From Trinickia acidisoli (lineage in GTDB: Bacteria; Pseudomonadota; Gammaproteobacteria; Burkholderiales; Burkholderiaceae), in the NCBI RefSeq assembly GCF_017315725.1, contig NZ_JAFLRG010000001.1:1178001-1242000 (forward strand): a stretch of 64,000 nt of DNA, written 5' to 3'. Below are positions 17,548 to 26,338 of this stretch, in pieces. The notes under the pieces were generated by a model. The model saw only the letters and a list, made by a program, of their open reading frames with translations. It was not told where the DNA came from and did not search any database. Each line of letters starts with the position of its first letter. Within the stretch, counting starts at the first letter, position 1. Position numbers and translations under genes: made by a program.

Positions 17548-18594
17548 ATGTTCTTGAAGAATGCTTGGTATGTCGCCTGTACGCCGGATGAGATCGCGAG
17601 CAAGCCGCTCGGGCGGCGGATCTGCAACGAGCGCATGGTTTTCTTTCGCGGAGCCGATGGCGGGGTGACGGCACTCGAGGACTTTTGCCCGCATCGAGGG
17701 GCGCCGCTATCGCTCGGTTTCATGCGCGAGGGCAAGCTGGTTTGCGGGTATCACGGCCTGACGGTCGGCGCTGACGGCAAGTGCACGTCCATGCCTTGCC
17801 AGCGCGTGGGCGGTTTTCCGGCGACGCGCCGGTTCCCCGTCGTCGAACGACACGGCTTCGTCTGGGTTTGGCCCGGCGACGCGGCGCTCGCCGACCCCGC
17901 GAAGATTCATCCGCTGGAGTGGGCCGACAACCCGGAATGGGCCTATGGCGGCGGGCTCTATCACATTGCTTGCGACTATCGGCTGATGATCGACAATCTG
18001 ATGGACCTCACGCACGAAACCTATGTCCACGCGTCGAGCATCGGGCAAGCCGAGATCGAAGAGTCGGCGCCGCAGACGAAAGTAGAAGGTGATACCGTCG
18101 TGACGAGCCGCTTCATGGAAAACATCGTGCCCCCGCCATTCTGGGCGGCGGCGCTGCGCGGGAACGGGCTCGACGACACCGGTCCATGCGATCGGTGGCA
18201 AATCTGCCGTTTTACGCCGCCAAGTCACGTGCTGATCGAAGTGGGGGTGGCGCACGCGGGCCACGGTGGTTATCACGCCGACGCGCGACACAAGGCGTCG
18301 AGCATCGTCGTGGACTTCATTACGCCCGAGACCGAGACATCGATTTGGTACTTCTGGGGCATGGCGCGCAATTTCCGTCCCGGCGATGGCGAACTCACGC
18401 GCGCGATCCGTGAAGGCCAGGGGAAAATTTTCTCGGAGGATCTCGAGATGCTCGAAGCGCAGCAGCGCAATTTGCTCGCCTATCCCGAGCGCAACCTGCT
18501 CAAGCTCAATATCGATGCCGGCGGCGTGCAGTCTCGCCGTGTACTCGATCGGCTGGCCGCGCAAGAGCAGTTGGCCGTGAGCATCGTTGAGTGA
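17548..18594 (+). CDS. vanA: Vanillate O-demethylase, oxygenase subunit
   Basis: A 348-residue Rieske non-haem iron oxygenase that demethylates vanillate to protocatechuate and formaldehyde with electrons from VanB. The Rieske [2Fe-2S] ligands are Cys47-x-His49 ('CPHRGAP') and Cys66-x2-His69 ('CGYHGL'). The C-terminal catalytic domain has the mononuclear iron helix 'NLMDLTHETYVHASS' (residue about 151 on). AAGGAG stands ten bases before the ATG. vanB follows immediately (stop codon overlaps a GTG), and a GntR regulator comes next, the usual vanABR order. The promoter region contains two TGTATACA palindromes. Confidence 0.95.
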   Translation: MFLKNAWYVACTPDEIASKPLGRRICNERMVFFRGADGGVTALEDFCPHRGAPLSLGFMREGKLVCGYHGLTVGADGKCTSMPCQRVGGFPATRRFPVVERHGFVWVWPGDAALADPAKIHPLEWADNPEWAYGGGLYHIACDYRLMIDNLMDLTHETYVHASSIGQAEIEESAPQTKVEGDTVVTSRFMENIVPPPFWAAALRGNGLDDTGPCDRWQICRFTPPSHVLIEVGVAHAGHGGYHADARHKASSIVVDFITPETETSIWYFWGMARNFRPGDGELTRAIREGQGKIFSEDLEMLEAQQRNLLAYPERNLLKLNIDAGGVQSRRVLDRLAAQEQLAVSIVE

Positions 18595-18602
18595 GCGCCG
18601 CC

Positions 18603-19547
18603 ATGCAAGTCAGAATCGCTCGCAAGTTCGCCGTGGCCACCGACATCTGCGCGTTCGAACTCGTGCATCCCGACGGTGCGCCGTTGCCCGCGTTTTCGGC
18701 CGGTGCTCACGTCGAGGTTCGTCTTCGCGATGGGCTCGTTCGCCACTACTCGCTGTGCAATAGCCCGCTCGAATCGCATCGCTACCTGATCGCTGTGCTG
18801 CGCGATGCGCACTCGCGCGGCGGATCGATGGCCATGCACGCGCTAGAGATGGGCAGCTCGATCGAGATCGGAGCGCCGAACAATCACTTCCCGCTAAACC
18901 TGCGCGCGCGCCATTCGCTGCTGCTGGCGGGCGGGATCGGCGTCACGCCGCTCATGGCGATGGCCGAGGCGCTCGATCACGCGGGGGCATCGTTCGACCT
19001 GCACTATTGCACGCGCAGCACCGAACGCACCGCGTTTCGCGATCGCTTAGCCGAGCCGCGTTTCGCCGGGCGTGTTCATCTATACTTCGACGACGCGCGC
19101 GACGGCACGAAAATATCGTTCGATGCGCTGCTCGCGCAGCCACGTGTCGATACCCATCTTTATGTGTGCGGACCATCGGGTTTCATCGAGGCGGTGACCG
19201 GCGCCGCGAAAGCGGCCGGTTGGATCGACGCGAACGTGCATCGGGAATATTTCGCGGCCGGCGTCGCTGAAGGCGACAGCAGCGCATTTCAGGTCACGCT
19301 TTCGAGCACGGGCCGCGTCATCGATGTCGCGCCCGACGTGACCGTCGTTGCCGCGCTCGCGCAAGCGGGCGTCGAGCTACCGACTTCGTGCGAGCAAGGG
19401 GTATGCGGCACGTGCTTGACGCGCGTGCTGTCGGGGCAGCCCGATCATCGCGACGTCTATTTGACGGACGAAGAGAAGGACGCGAACGATCAGTTTCTGC
19501 CGTGCTGCTCGCGCTCGAAATCGCCGATGCTGGTGCTCGATCTCTAG
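18603..19547 (+). CDS. vanB: Vanillate O-demethylase, reductase subunit
   Basis: A 314-residue cytoplasmic oxidoreductase that passes electrons from NADH to VanA. The order is an FMN-binding barrel ('HYSLCNSP'), an NAD domain ('LLLAGGIGVTPLMAMAEAL', 'LYVCGPSGF') and a C-terminal plant-type ferredoxin domain with 'SCEQGVCGTCLTRVLSG' and a last cysteine in 'LPCCSRSK'. I took the ATG at 18603, which aligns with known VanB starts. A GTG at 18591 that overlaps the vanA stop (GTGA) would add four residues and couple translation. Confidence 0.94.
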   Translation: MQVRIARKFAVATDICAFELVHPDGAPLPAFSAGAHVEVRLRDGLVRHYSLCNSPLESHRYLIAVLRDAHSRGGSMAMHALEMGSSIEIGAPNNHFPLNLRARHSLLLAGGIGVTPLMAMAEALDHAGASFDLHYCTRSTERTAFRDRLAEPRFAGRVHLYFDDARDGTKISFDALLAQPRVDTHLYVCGPSGFIEAVTGAAKAAGWIDANVHREYFAAGVAEGDSSAFQVTLSSTGRVIDVAPDVTVVAALAQAGVELPTSCEQGVCGTCLTRVLSGQPDHRDVYLTDEEKDANDQFLPCCSRSKSPMLVLDL

Positions 19548-19596
19548 CGCACGTGCGGCCGTGCGTGTGTGGGTTGAATTTCGATCGAGGATCAAG

Positions 19597-20349
19597 ATGG
19601 AGTCATTCGACGGGGCGCCGAGCGATGCGGGCGGCGTGTCGCAAACGGTCAAAGCGCAACTCGGCTTGCGCGAGTTGATTCTCGCCGGCGAACTCGCGCC
19701 CGGCGCGCGCATTACCGAGCTGTGGGCCGTGGATCGTCTGGGCATGTCGCGCACGCCCGTGCGCGCAGCGCTGATGCGGCTTCAGGACGAAGGGCTGCTC
19801 GATGCCGTGTCCTCGGGCGGCTATGCGGTGCGTGCATTCAGCGCGGCGGAGATCTGTGACGCCATCGAGTTGCGCGGCACGCTTGAAGGAATGGCGGCGC
19901 GGCTGGCGGCCGAGCGAGGCGTCGAGCCGTCGCTGATGGCCTCGCTGCACGAGTGCGTCGACGCGATCGACGCGCTGCTGGCTACGCCGAAGATGGGGGA
20001 GGCGAAGTTCTCTCGCTACGTGGAACTCAACGAGCGGTTTCATCGCTTGCTCGCATCGGCATGCAACAGCCGCGTCGTGGAGAGCCAGCTTGCAAGGGTC
20101 ATGGCGCTGCCGTTCGCGTCACCGAGCGGCTTCGTCAAGGTGCAGGCGGCCGCGCCCGATGCCTATCAGGTGCTCGTCGTGGCGCAGGCGCAGCACCGTG
20201 CGGTGCTCGACGCGATCGCGCGCCGCGAGGGCGCGCGGGCCGAGGCGCTCATGCGCGAGCACGCGCGCATTGCCCATCGCAATCTTGAAAATGCGCTGAA
20301 AAGTCAGACGGCACTGTCGCGCTTGTTCGGCGCGAAGCTGATTCGCTAG
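19597..20349 (+). CDS. vanR: GntR/FadR-family regulator, VanR type
   Basis: A 250-residue repressor. Residues about 15-80 are the GntR winged helix ('LRELILAGELAPGARITEL', 'LGMSRTPVRAALMRLQDEGL'), followed by an all-helical FCD ligand domain ('EICDAIELRGTLEGMAARLA'). A GAGG site precedes the ATG at 19597. It lies 49 bases after vanB on the same strand, the position of VanR in many vanillate operons. I infer that it binds the TGATTGTATACAATCA palindrome and is released by vanillate. Confidence 0.85.
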   Translation: MESFDGAPSDAGGVSQTVKAQLGLRELILAGELAPGARITELWAVDRLGMSRTPVRAALMRLQDEGLLDAVSSGGYAVRAFSAAEICDAIELRGTLEGMAARLAAERGVEPSLMASLHECVDAIDALLATPKMGEAKFSRYVELNERFHRLLASACNSRVVESQLARVMALPFASPSGFVKVQAAAPDAYQVLVVAQAQHRAVLDAIARREGARAEALMREHARIAHRNLENALKSQTALSRLFGAKLIR

Positions 20350-20683
20350 GGCGGCAACGCTGCTTCCGGTGGCTAATGAAGCCGATAGTAATGAAGCCGA
20401 AGGGGAAGCCGATAGAGACGACGAAAGCGCATGTTGCGCGTGAATTCATTCGCAGTCCGAAGTAATATGCGAACCGGCCGCCCGAGCTGGAACCGGCATC
20501 CCCAGCGGCAGGCGAAGCACTGCGCGGGCATACATTACGAAAGTCTTTCGAATGTCGTTGTGCTCTGCACAATGCCCGGCGCTAGACGTGCTATTCGCGT
20601 CCCGCTTAAATACGGGGTTTGACTCGCCCGCCGGTTCGGACGAAGCTACGCGCTAGCCATCCATCCGCGACAATCGGAGCCTC
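20350..20683. other. Intergenic, 334 bases, no gene seen
   Basis: No credible coding frame. A short imperfect tandem (AATGAAGCCGATAG / AATGAAGCCGAAGGGGAAGC) lies near 20374-20414. The last part presumably holds the promoter of the acetyltransferase, but no clear -35/-10 pair stands out. Confidence 0.5.
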
Positions 20684-21214
20684 ATGAGTTCATCGCTGAC
20701 TGTTCGCCGTATCGCAGCCGATCAGGGCGCAATGCTTCGCGACTTGCGTACCGCATCCTTGCGAGAAGCGCCTTATGCGTTCGACGAGACGCTCGAAGAA
20801 GCGTTGTCGGAACAGGCGGAAACGTTTGACGCAGTCGCGGCGCGCCATGCCGCCTCCGAGATATCCACGAGCTTCATTCTCTATACGGAAGGGCATCCCG
20901 CCGGGCTCATCGGCGCTTATTTCGACGATACGCCCGAGCGCAAGGCTTTCGTCTGCGCGCTGTGGGTCGCGCCGGCCGTGCGGCATTTGCACGGCGGCGA
21001 GTTGCTCGTGAACACGGCGAGTGCATGGCTTGCCGAGCACGGCGCCCAAGAAATTCACGCGTGGTTGGCTGACGCCAATCGCAGCGCGATGCGTTTTTAC
21101 GAAGCGCTAGGTTTTGGCCCCAGTGGCGAGCACCAACCGATCGCGCGCGCGCCGCAGGAGTGGCAGACGCTGCTCGTGCGCCACGTCAAGCTCGGGCGGG
21201 TGGCGCCGCAATAG
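20684..21214 (+). CDS. GNAT-family N-acetyltransferase
   Basis: A 176-residue single-domain protein with the GNAT fold order: an N-terminal strand 'LTVRRIAADQGAMLRDLR', 'LWVAPAVRHLHGGELLV' (a form of the acetyl-CoA pyrophosphate loop that is poor in the usual R/Q-x2-G-x-G/A), and 'ANRSAMRFYEALGFGPSGEH', the common last motif. CGGAG lies six bases before the ATG. It stands alone between vanR and minC. The substrate cannot be predicted, and the weak acetyl-CoA loop is worth noting. Confidence 0.8.
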   Translation: MSSSLTVRRIAADQGAMLRDLRTASLREAPYAFDETLEEALSEQAETFDAVAARHAASEISTSFILYTEGHPAGLIGAYFDDTPERKAFVCALWVAPAVRHLHGGELLVNTASAWLAEHGAQEIHAWLADANRSAMRFYEALGFGPSGEHQPIARAPQEWQTLLVRHVKLGRVAPQ

Positions 21215-21401
21215 CGGATTGGGCGCTTCGCACGGCATTTTTCCCTTTCCCTCATCGCGCGCGGCGTTGGAGACGCACCTCGCTGCGATGCACTCGGGCG
21301 GCGCGCTCCACGCGCCGCATGTCGTCACGTCATCGCGAAAATTCTGGCCGGTCGCGTAGACCCCTGTAAAATACGCAAAATTTTTTGCCGTCACCGCCCC
21401 C

Positions 21402-22193
21402 ATGCCGCTGAACAAAACGCCTTTCTTCGAACTTCGCAGCGGCTCGGTCGACGCGCTCCAGTTCGTCGTGAAGACCACGGACCTCGATGCGCTCCAGAAC
21501 GAGCTCACGCGTCGCTTCGAGGCGACGCCCGAGTTCTTTTCGGGCGAGGTGGTGACGATCGACGTGCGCCGTCTCGGCGAAAGCGAACGCGTGCCGATCG
21601 CCGACATCACGCGGCTGCTTGCCGGCGTGCGCATGCGTCCGATCGGTGTCGTCGCGGAGCCCGCGCAGCGCGAGTGGGCCGCGGAGGGCGGTTTGCCGCT
21701 CGTCGAAGCGCGCGACCGGCGCGGTGCGGGCGGTAAGGCCGAAGCGCCGCAGCCACCCGCGTCCGCGCCCAGCGAGCAACCCGCGCAATCGGGGCAAGCG
21801 ATGCAATCGGCAGGCGCGGCCGTGGCGGTTGAAGCGAACGCGCGTGCGGCGGCACCTGCGCAGACGCTCATCGTCGACAAGCCGCTGCGTTCGGGGCAAC
21901 AGATCTATGCGAAAGGCGATCTCGTCGTGCTCGCGCTCGTGAGCTACGGCGCGGAAGTCATTGCCGAGGGCAATATCCATATTTATGCGCCGCTGCGTGG
22001 GCGCGCGTTGGCCGGTGTGCACGGCAATCACGATGCGCGGATTTTCTGCACGTGCCTCGAACCGGAACTGATCTCGATCGCGGGGATCTACCGCACGACG
22101 GAGAATCCGTTGCCGGCCGACGTGATCGGCAAGTCGGTGCAGATCCGGCTGGCCGACGAAAAACTGCTGATCGAACCGCTGCGGCTCACCTAG
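21402..22193 (+). CDS. minC: Septum-site determining protein MinC
   Basis: A 263-residue FtsZ inhibitor that, with MinD, blocks division at the poles. The N-terminal domain ('[20 protein letters not shown]') binds FtsZ. A long Ala/Pro/Gln linker (about 105-155) leads to the C-terminal beta-helix ('[20 protein letters not shown]', '[20 protein letters not shown]', '[15 protein letters not shown]') that dimerises and binds MinD. It is first in minCDE, 83 bases before minD. The linker is rather longer than in E. coli, as is common in Burkholderia. Confidence 0.96.
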   Translation: MPLNKTPFFELRSGSVDALQFVVKTTDLDALQNELTRRFEATPEFFSGEVVTIDVRRLGESERVPIADITRLLAGVRMRPIGVVAEPAQREWAAEGGLPLVEARDRRGAGGKAEAPQPPASAPSEQPAQSGQAMQSAGAAVAVEANARAAAPAQTLIVDKPLRSGQQIYAKGDLVVLALVSYGAEVIAEGNIHIYAPLRGRALAGVHGNHDARIFCTCLEPELISIAGIYRTTENPLPADVIGKSVQIRLADEKLLIEPLRLT

Positions 22194-22276
22194 GGCGGCA
22201 AGCTGCGCGAGCCGCGCCGCTTTGCGTGTCGCGTTGGCTCAACGGACGAAATTTGACGAATACAGGGTAAGGGGAA

Positions 22277-23092
22277 ATGGCGAAAATCGTTGTGGTGACT
22301 TCGGGTAAGGGCGGCGTGGGCAAAACCACCACGAGCGCGAGCTTCGCGTCGGGCCTCGCATTGCGCGGGCACAAGACGGCCGTGATCGACTTCGACGTCG
22401 GCTTGCGCAATCTCGATCTGATCTTGGGTTGCGAGCGGCGCGTCGTCTACGATTTCATCAACGTGATCCAGGGCGAAGCGAACCTGAACCAGGCGCTCAT
22501 CAAGGACAAGAAGTGCGAGAACCTGTTCATCCTGCCGGCCTCGCAAACGCGCGATAAAGATGCGCTGACGCTCGAAGGCGTCGAGAAGGTGATGAACGAT
22601 CTGGCCGGCATGGGCTTCGATTACATCGTCTGCGATTCGCCCGCCGGGATCGAGTCGGGCGCGCTGCTCGCGATGCACTTCGCGGATGAAGCGCTCGTCG
22701 TGACGAATCCCGAAGTGTCGTCGGTGCGCGATTCCGATCGCATCCTCGGCATTCTTTCGTCGAAGACGAAGCGCGCGATCGAGGGCAAGGAGTCCGTCAA
22801 GGAGCACCTGCTCATTACGCGCTACAACCCGAAGCGCGTCAGCGAAGGCGAAATGCTTTCGCTGTCCGACATCCAAGAGATTCTGCGCATCGATCTGATC
22901 GGCGTCGTACCCGAATCGGAAGCCGTGCTGCACGCATCGAATCAAGGCTTGCCCGCCGTGCACATGGACGGCACCGACGTGGCCGAAGCGTACAAGGACA
23001 TCGTGGCGCGCTTTCTCGGCGAAGAAAAGGAACTGCGCTTTACCGACTACCAAAAGCCGGGCCTGTTGCAACGCCTCTTCGGCACTCGCTAA
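22277..23092 (+). CDS. minD: Septum-site determining ATPase MinD
   Basis: A 271-residue ParA-like ATPase. The deviant Walker A is '[10 protein letters not shown]' (residues 9-18), with '[20 protein letters not shown]' (switch I), '[14 protein letters not shown]' (Walker B and switch II), and a C-terminal amphipathic helix for membrane binding ('[14 protein letters not shown]'). In the ATP form it dimerises on the membrane, recruits MinC, and is released by MinE. It is the middle gene of minCDE with a 14-base gap to minE. Confidence 0.98.
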   Translation: MAKIVVVTSGKGGVGKTTTSASFASGLALRGHKTAVIDFDVGLRNLDLILGCERRVVYDFINVIQGEANLNQALIKDKKCENLFILPASQTRDKDALTLEGVEKVMNDLAGMGFDYIVCDSPAGIESGALLAMHFADEALVVTNPEVSSVRDSDRILGILSSKTKRAIEGKESVKEHLLITRYNPKRVSEGEMLSLSDIQEILRIDLIGVVPESEAVLHASNQGLPAVHMDGTDVAEAYKDIVARFLGEEKELRFTDYQKPGLLQRLFGTR

Positions 23093-23106
23093 GGAGGGCG
23101 CCCGTC

Positions 23107-23361
23107 ATGTCGATTCTGTCGTTCTTGCTCGGCGAGAAGAAGAAGTCTGCGGCGGTTGCGAAGGAACGCCTGCAGCTCATCATCGCGCACGAGCGTGCCG
23201 GCGGCCATCCGCCGGCCGATTATCTACCCGCGCTGCAACGCGAGCTCGTTGCCGTCATTTCGAAGTACGTGAAGATTTCGGACGACGACATCCGCGTCAG
23301 TCTCGAGCGGCAAGACGATCTCGAGGTGCTCGAGGTCAAGATCGAAATCCCACAAGCCTGA
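23107..23361 (+). CDS. minE: Cell division topological specificity factor MinE
   Basis: An 84-residue protein. The N-terminal membrane and MinD-contact region ('[20 protein letters not shown]') precedes '[11 protein letters not shown]', the anti-MinCD helix, and the topological specificity domain ('LEVKIEIP' end). It stimulates MinD ATPase to drive pole-to-pole oscillation. The length equals that of other betaproteobacterial MinE proteins. It is last in minCDE. Confidence 0.96.
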   Translation: MSILSFLLGEKKKSAAVAKERLQLIIAHERAGGHPPADYLPALQRELVAVISKYVKISDDDIRVSLERQDDLEVLEVKIEIPQA

Positions 23362-23552
23362 CTCGCGCGAACCGGCCCGCCGCGGTGAGCGCCCGAGCGC
23401 TCATCGCGCACCGCGGTGGTGCGCTCGAAAATATTCGGTTGCACTTTCGGTCGCTCCGTAACGCTGCCGTTGTCGTCGCAATCGAGGCCTCGCGCATTAA
23501 TAGGAGTAACGCCGTCGAGCGAGACGTCGTTCACCAAAATCAAGAGGCTCCT

Positions 23553-23867
23553 ATGAAAATGTCCACTCGCTTACTCATCGCACAACTTGCGCTGGCTGCC
23601 GCCGGTACGTTCGCCGTCGCCGCTTCGGCATCGGCTCAGGAAGTCATCGTCGCGCCCAACGCGCCGCCGCCCGTGCGTTACGAGGCCGTTCCCGCACCGC
23701 GCACCGGCTACGTGTGGGATCGCGGCCATTGGCGCTGGCAAGGCGGCCAGTACGCCTGGGTGCCGGGCCATTGGGAGCGCGTGCACGTCGGCTATCACTG
23801 GGTGACCGGCCATTGGGCGCGGCGCGGCCCGAATTGGGTGTGGGTACAGGGCCGCTGGGCCCGCTAA
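23553..23867 (+). CDS. Secreted WXXGXW-repeat (YXWXGXW) protein
   Basis: A 104-residue protein with a signal peptide (residues 1 to about 29, ending 'ASASAQ') and four tandem motifs rich in Trp and Gly: 'WDRGHWRWQGG', 'WVPGHWERV', 'WVTGHWARRG' and 'WVQGRW'. This is the BcpO-related WXXGXW repeat family, common in Burkholderiaceae and of unknown function, probably periplasmic or surface-exposed. A second ATG two codons further is possible. AAGAGG lies eight bases before the chosen start. Confidence 0.85.
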   Translation: MKMSTRLLIAQLALAAAGTFAVAASASAQEVIVAPNAPPPVRYEAVPAPRTGYVWDRGHWRWQGGQYAWVPGHWERVHVGYHWVTGHWARRGPNWVWVQGRWAR

Positions 23868-23914
23868 GGCGAGGGGCATCCGTTAGGATTGCGAATCGGT
23901 TTAATTCGATTCGA

Positions 23915-25336
23915 TCACGGGCGCGGCGCATCGGTTTGCGCCGCGTCTTCGCTTTCCCCGTTCTTTTCGTCTTCGAATAGCGGCTCGAGCGTCTTGGGCG
24001 ACTCGGGCGACTCGGGCTCCGCCGCCGCGGCCGCTTGCGTAGCGCGCGGCGTCATATAGCGCTCCGACAGCGCTTCATACAGGGGCGGCGCGAACATGCG
24101 CGCGACGCGGCTCGAAATCAACGCCGTCGCCATCAGCGAGATGACGAGCGCGTGCCCGTTGATCATCTCCATCACGATCACGAACGAGGTGATCGGCGAT
24201 TGCGTGACGGCCGCAAGGTAGCCGACCATCGCGAGCGCGATGAGCATCGGCAGTTGCATGCTGCTGAAGACGGTATGCAGCAGATTGCCGAAGCCGGCGC
24301 CGATCGACAGTGACGGCGCGAAAATCCCGCCTGGAATGCCCGGCAGATACGAGCCGACCATCGACGCCATCTTCAAGAACGGATAGAGCATCGACAACTG
24401 CTCGTGCCCGTCGAGTAGGCCGCGCGCCTCCGCATAACCGCTGCCGAACGTGGTACCCCCCGACAATACGCCGATGACGGCGATCGCGAATCCGCACAGC
24501 GCTCCGAACACGACGGGCCGTTCGCGATGCATCTGCACGAGCGGCGCCGGCAGCCAGCGCGACGTATGGAGCAACAGCCAGCCGAAGATGCCGCCGGCCA
24601 CGCCCGTGACGAGCCCCGTGAGCACGACCGCGGCGGCGAGCAGATTCGGGAAGTGCGAGCCGATCTGGATCGTGCCGAAGTAGGTGTAGTTGCCGTTCAG
24701 GCCGAGTGCGATCACGCCGGCGACGATGATGGCCGTGATCAGCACCCCGCTCGCGCGCGCTTCGAAGCTGCGCGTGAGTTCTTCGATGGCGAAAACGATT
24801 CCCGCGAGCGGCGTGTTGAATGCGGCCGATAACCCGGCGGCCGCGCCGGCCAGCACCAATTGCCGTTCGATCAGCGCGGTCGAGCGCGGATAGAAGCGTC
24901 GCAGGTTGTACATCAATGCTGCGCCGACCTGGACGGTCGGCCCTTCGCGGCCGATCGTGAAGCCGCCGAGGATCGCAAGCAGCGAGACGAGGATCTTGCC
25001 GGCCAGCAACCGCAGCGTCAGCGTGCGCGGGCCGAGCGTTGCCGTGCCTTCGTGCAGGGTTGCGATCACCTGCGGAATCCCGCTGCCCTCCGCGCCGCGG
25101 AAGAACCGCCGGGTGAGCCAGACGCAGGCGGCGGCGATCGCGGGCGTCGCGATCAACGGCAGCCAAGCATGACGATGCTGCATGGTGCGGAATTCGTCGT
25201 AGCCCCAATCGATGAGCTTCGCGTAGAAGACAGCCACGAGGCCGACCACGATCGCACCTAGCCAAAACACGCCGTATCGACGCCACAATCGACGCGCGCG
25301 TTGGGCAACACCGGACGAACGGAAAGGCAGGACCAT
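23915..25336 (-). CDS. ClC-family chloride channel/transporter
   Basis: A 473-residue membrane protein with the three selectivity-filter signatures in order: 'GSGIPQVI' (about 84), 'GREGPTVQVGAAL' (about 128, including the gating glutamate), and 'GIPGGIFAPSLSIGAGFG' (about 336). About ten hydrophobic helices are seen, and the acidic C-terminal tail has no CBS pair. Such proteins exchange chloride for protons across the inner membrane, for example in acid resistance. It is convergent with the WXXGXW gene and stands alone. Confidence 0.92.
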   Translation of the reverse strand: MVLPFRSSGVAQRARRLWRRYGVFWLGAIVVGLVAVFYAKLIDWGYDEFRTMQHRHAWLPLIATPAIAAACVWLTRRFFRGAEGSGIPQVIATLHEGTATLGPRTLTLRLLAGKILVSLLAILGGFTIGREGPTVQVGAALMYNLRRFYPRSTALIERQLVLAGAAAGLSAAFNTPLAGIVFAIEELTRSFEARASGVLITAIIVAGVIALGLNGNYTYFGTIQIGSHFPNLLAAAVVLTGLVTGVAGGIFGWLLLHTSRWLPAPLVQMHRERPVVFGALCGFAIAVIGVLSGGTTFGSGYAEARGLLDGHEQLSMLYPFLKMASMVGSYLPGIPGGIFAPSLSIGAGFGNLLHTVFSSMQLPMLIALAMVGYLAAVTQSPITSFVIVMEMINGHALVISLMATALISSRVARMFAPPLYEALSERYMTPRATQAAAAAEPESPESPKTLEPLFEDEKNGESEDAAQTDAPRP

Positions 25337-25681
25337 GGATGCTCAACTCAGCGCGCAAAGGATGAATTATAGGTACGCAATGCCCATGCGCTCAATTGCC
25401 GATTTTTCTCGATGTGGCCCGGCATCGCTCGCGAGCCCACGTGCGGAGCGGCGCCAGCAGTCGATGCGGATTACCACTCTGTTAAATGTGTCGCTGCGTG
25501 TTGCTCGCGAAACCACGGCGCGACCGTGCCGCAAAGGGGACGGGGCAAGCGCGCGGAATTCGTTGTAATGCGGGCCGCACGATGCTTACAAATTGCAACG
25601 ATGCAGGTGCCCGGCGTGCGGTTCAATCTCACTCATTCGACATGCCGTCGAATCATGAACAGCGACGTTAGGGAGAACGAA
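25337..25681. other. Intergenic, 345 bases
   Basis: This is the divergent region between the ClC gene and a small lipoprotein gene. Frames here are short and lack family resemblance. Only the ribosome binding site AGGGAGAACGAA of the lipoprotein is evident at the right end. Confidence 0.5.
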
Positions 25682-25816
25682 ATGAAACGCTCGACAGCAC
25701 TTATGATCGCAGGCGCGTTAGTGGCCTTGCTGCTCGGCGGCTGCGTGATTGCCCCCGCGCCCGGCTACTACGGGTATTACGGCGGCTACCACCATGGCTA
25801 TTATTACGACCGTTGA
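25682..25816 (+). CDS. Small Tyr/Gly-rich lipoprotein
   Basis: A 44-residue peptide: 'MKRSTALMIAGALVALLLGG' followed by Cys, a clear lipobox (LLGGC, Cys21), then a Pro/Gly/Tyr-rich mature part ('YYGYYGGYHHGYYYDR'). AGGGAG stands ten bases before the ATG. Similar tiny lipoproteins with Gly-Tyr-His tails are common in Burkholderiaceae. The function is unknown. Confidence 0.7.
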   Translation: MKRSTALMIAGALVALLLGGCVIAPAPGYYGYYGGYHHGYYYDR

Positions 25817-25841
25817 GCTTTGCCGCGGGGCCGGATCAGGC

Positions 25842-26021
25842 TCATGCCAGCAAGGCTTCGACCGCAATGACGGCGGCGAACGCCGCAGCGTTCGCCAACA
25901 AGGCTTCGGCGACGATCGCATACCACGTCTTCGGACGAAAGCGAACTGCAAGCAATAGCGCAAGGAGCAAGGCGAGCGCGAGGATCGCCACGATGTCGGC
26001 ATTGTCGATGCGGATGTCCAT
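25842..26021 (-). CDS. Small two-helix membrane protein
   Basis: A 59-residue frame that starts at 26021 behind a strong GGAGGAGACG ribosome binding site. 'IVAILALALLLALLLAVRF' forms a first membrane helix and 'AEALLANAAAFAAVIAVEAL' a second, separated by 'RPKTWYAIV'. It is divergent from opgC and convergent with the small lipoprotein gene. I recognise no family. Confidence 0.6.
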   Translation of the reverse strand: MDIRIDNADIVAILALALLLALLLAVRFRPKTWYAIVAEALLANAAAFAAVIAVEALLA

Positions 26022-26338
26022 CGTCTCCTCCCACGCTGAATGTGCAAAAAAGCGACGCGAATCGATGCGTCAAGGCCAGTATAGGCGCGTGCTTTGCGCG
26101 GACAAGCCAGGAAAAATCCCGATGCTTTCCTCGCGTGCAAACCCGTACCTCGCACAAACCGCGCCGCTCGAGTGTCGCTCGAGCGTCGCTCGCACCATGC
26201 CCATCGCACGGCGTCGATTCGATCCTCTATCGAAAATCGCTCGAGCAAGGAATTTTTAGCAGCGGGCGCACACCAACCGCGAAGGGCTGGTGCAGGCGCG
26301 CGGACGCGTCTGAGGCTGCGAAAACAAGGGGGCTGTCA
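26022..26338. other. Divergent intergenic region, 317 bases
   Basis: It lies between the small membrane protein and opgC, whose AAGGGGG site is at its right end. No gene is seen. The sequence is less GC-rich in parts and presumably carries both promoters. Confidence 0.45.

Noticed and set aside
23370..23440. GCGCACC/GGTGCGC inverted repeat after minE as a terminator
   Set aside because: The stem is short of a following T-run on either strand, so it is not a convincing terminator.
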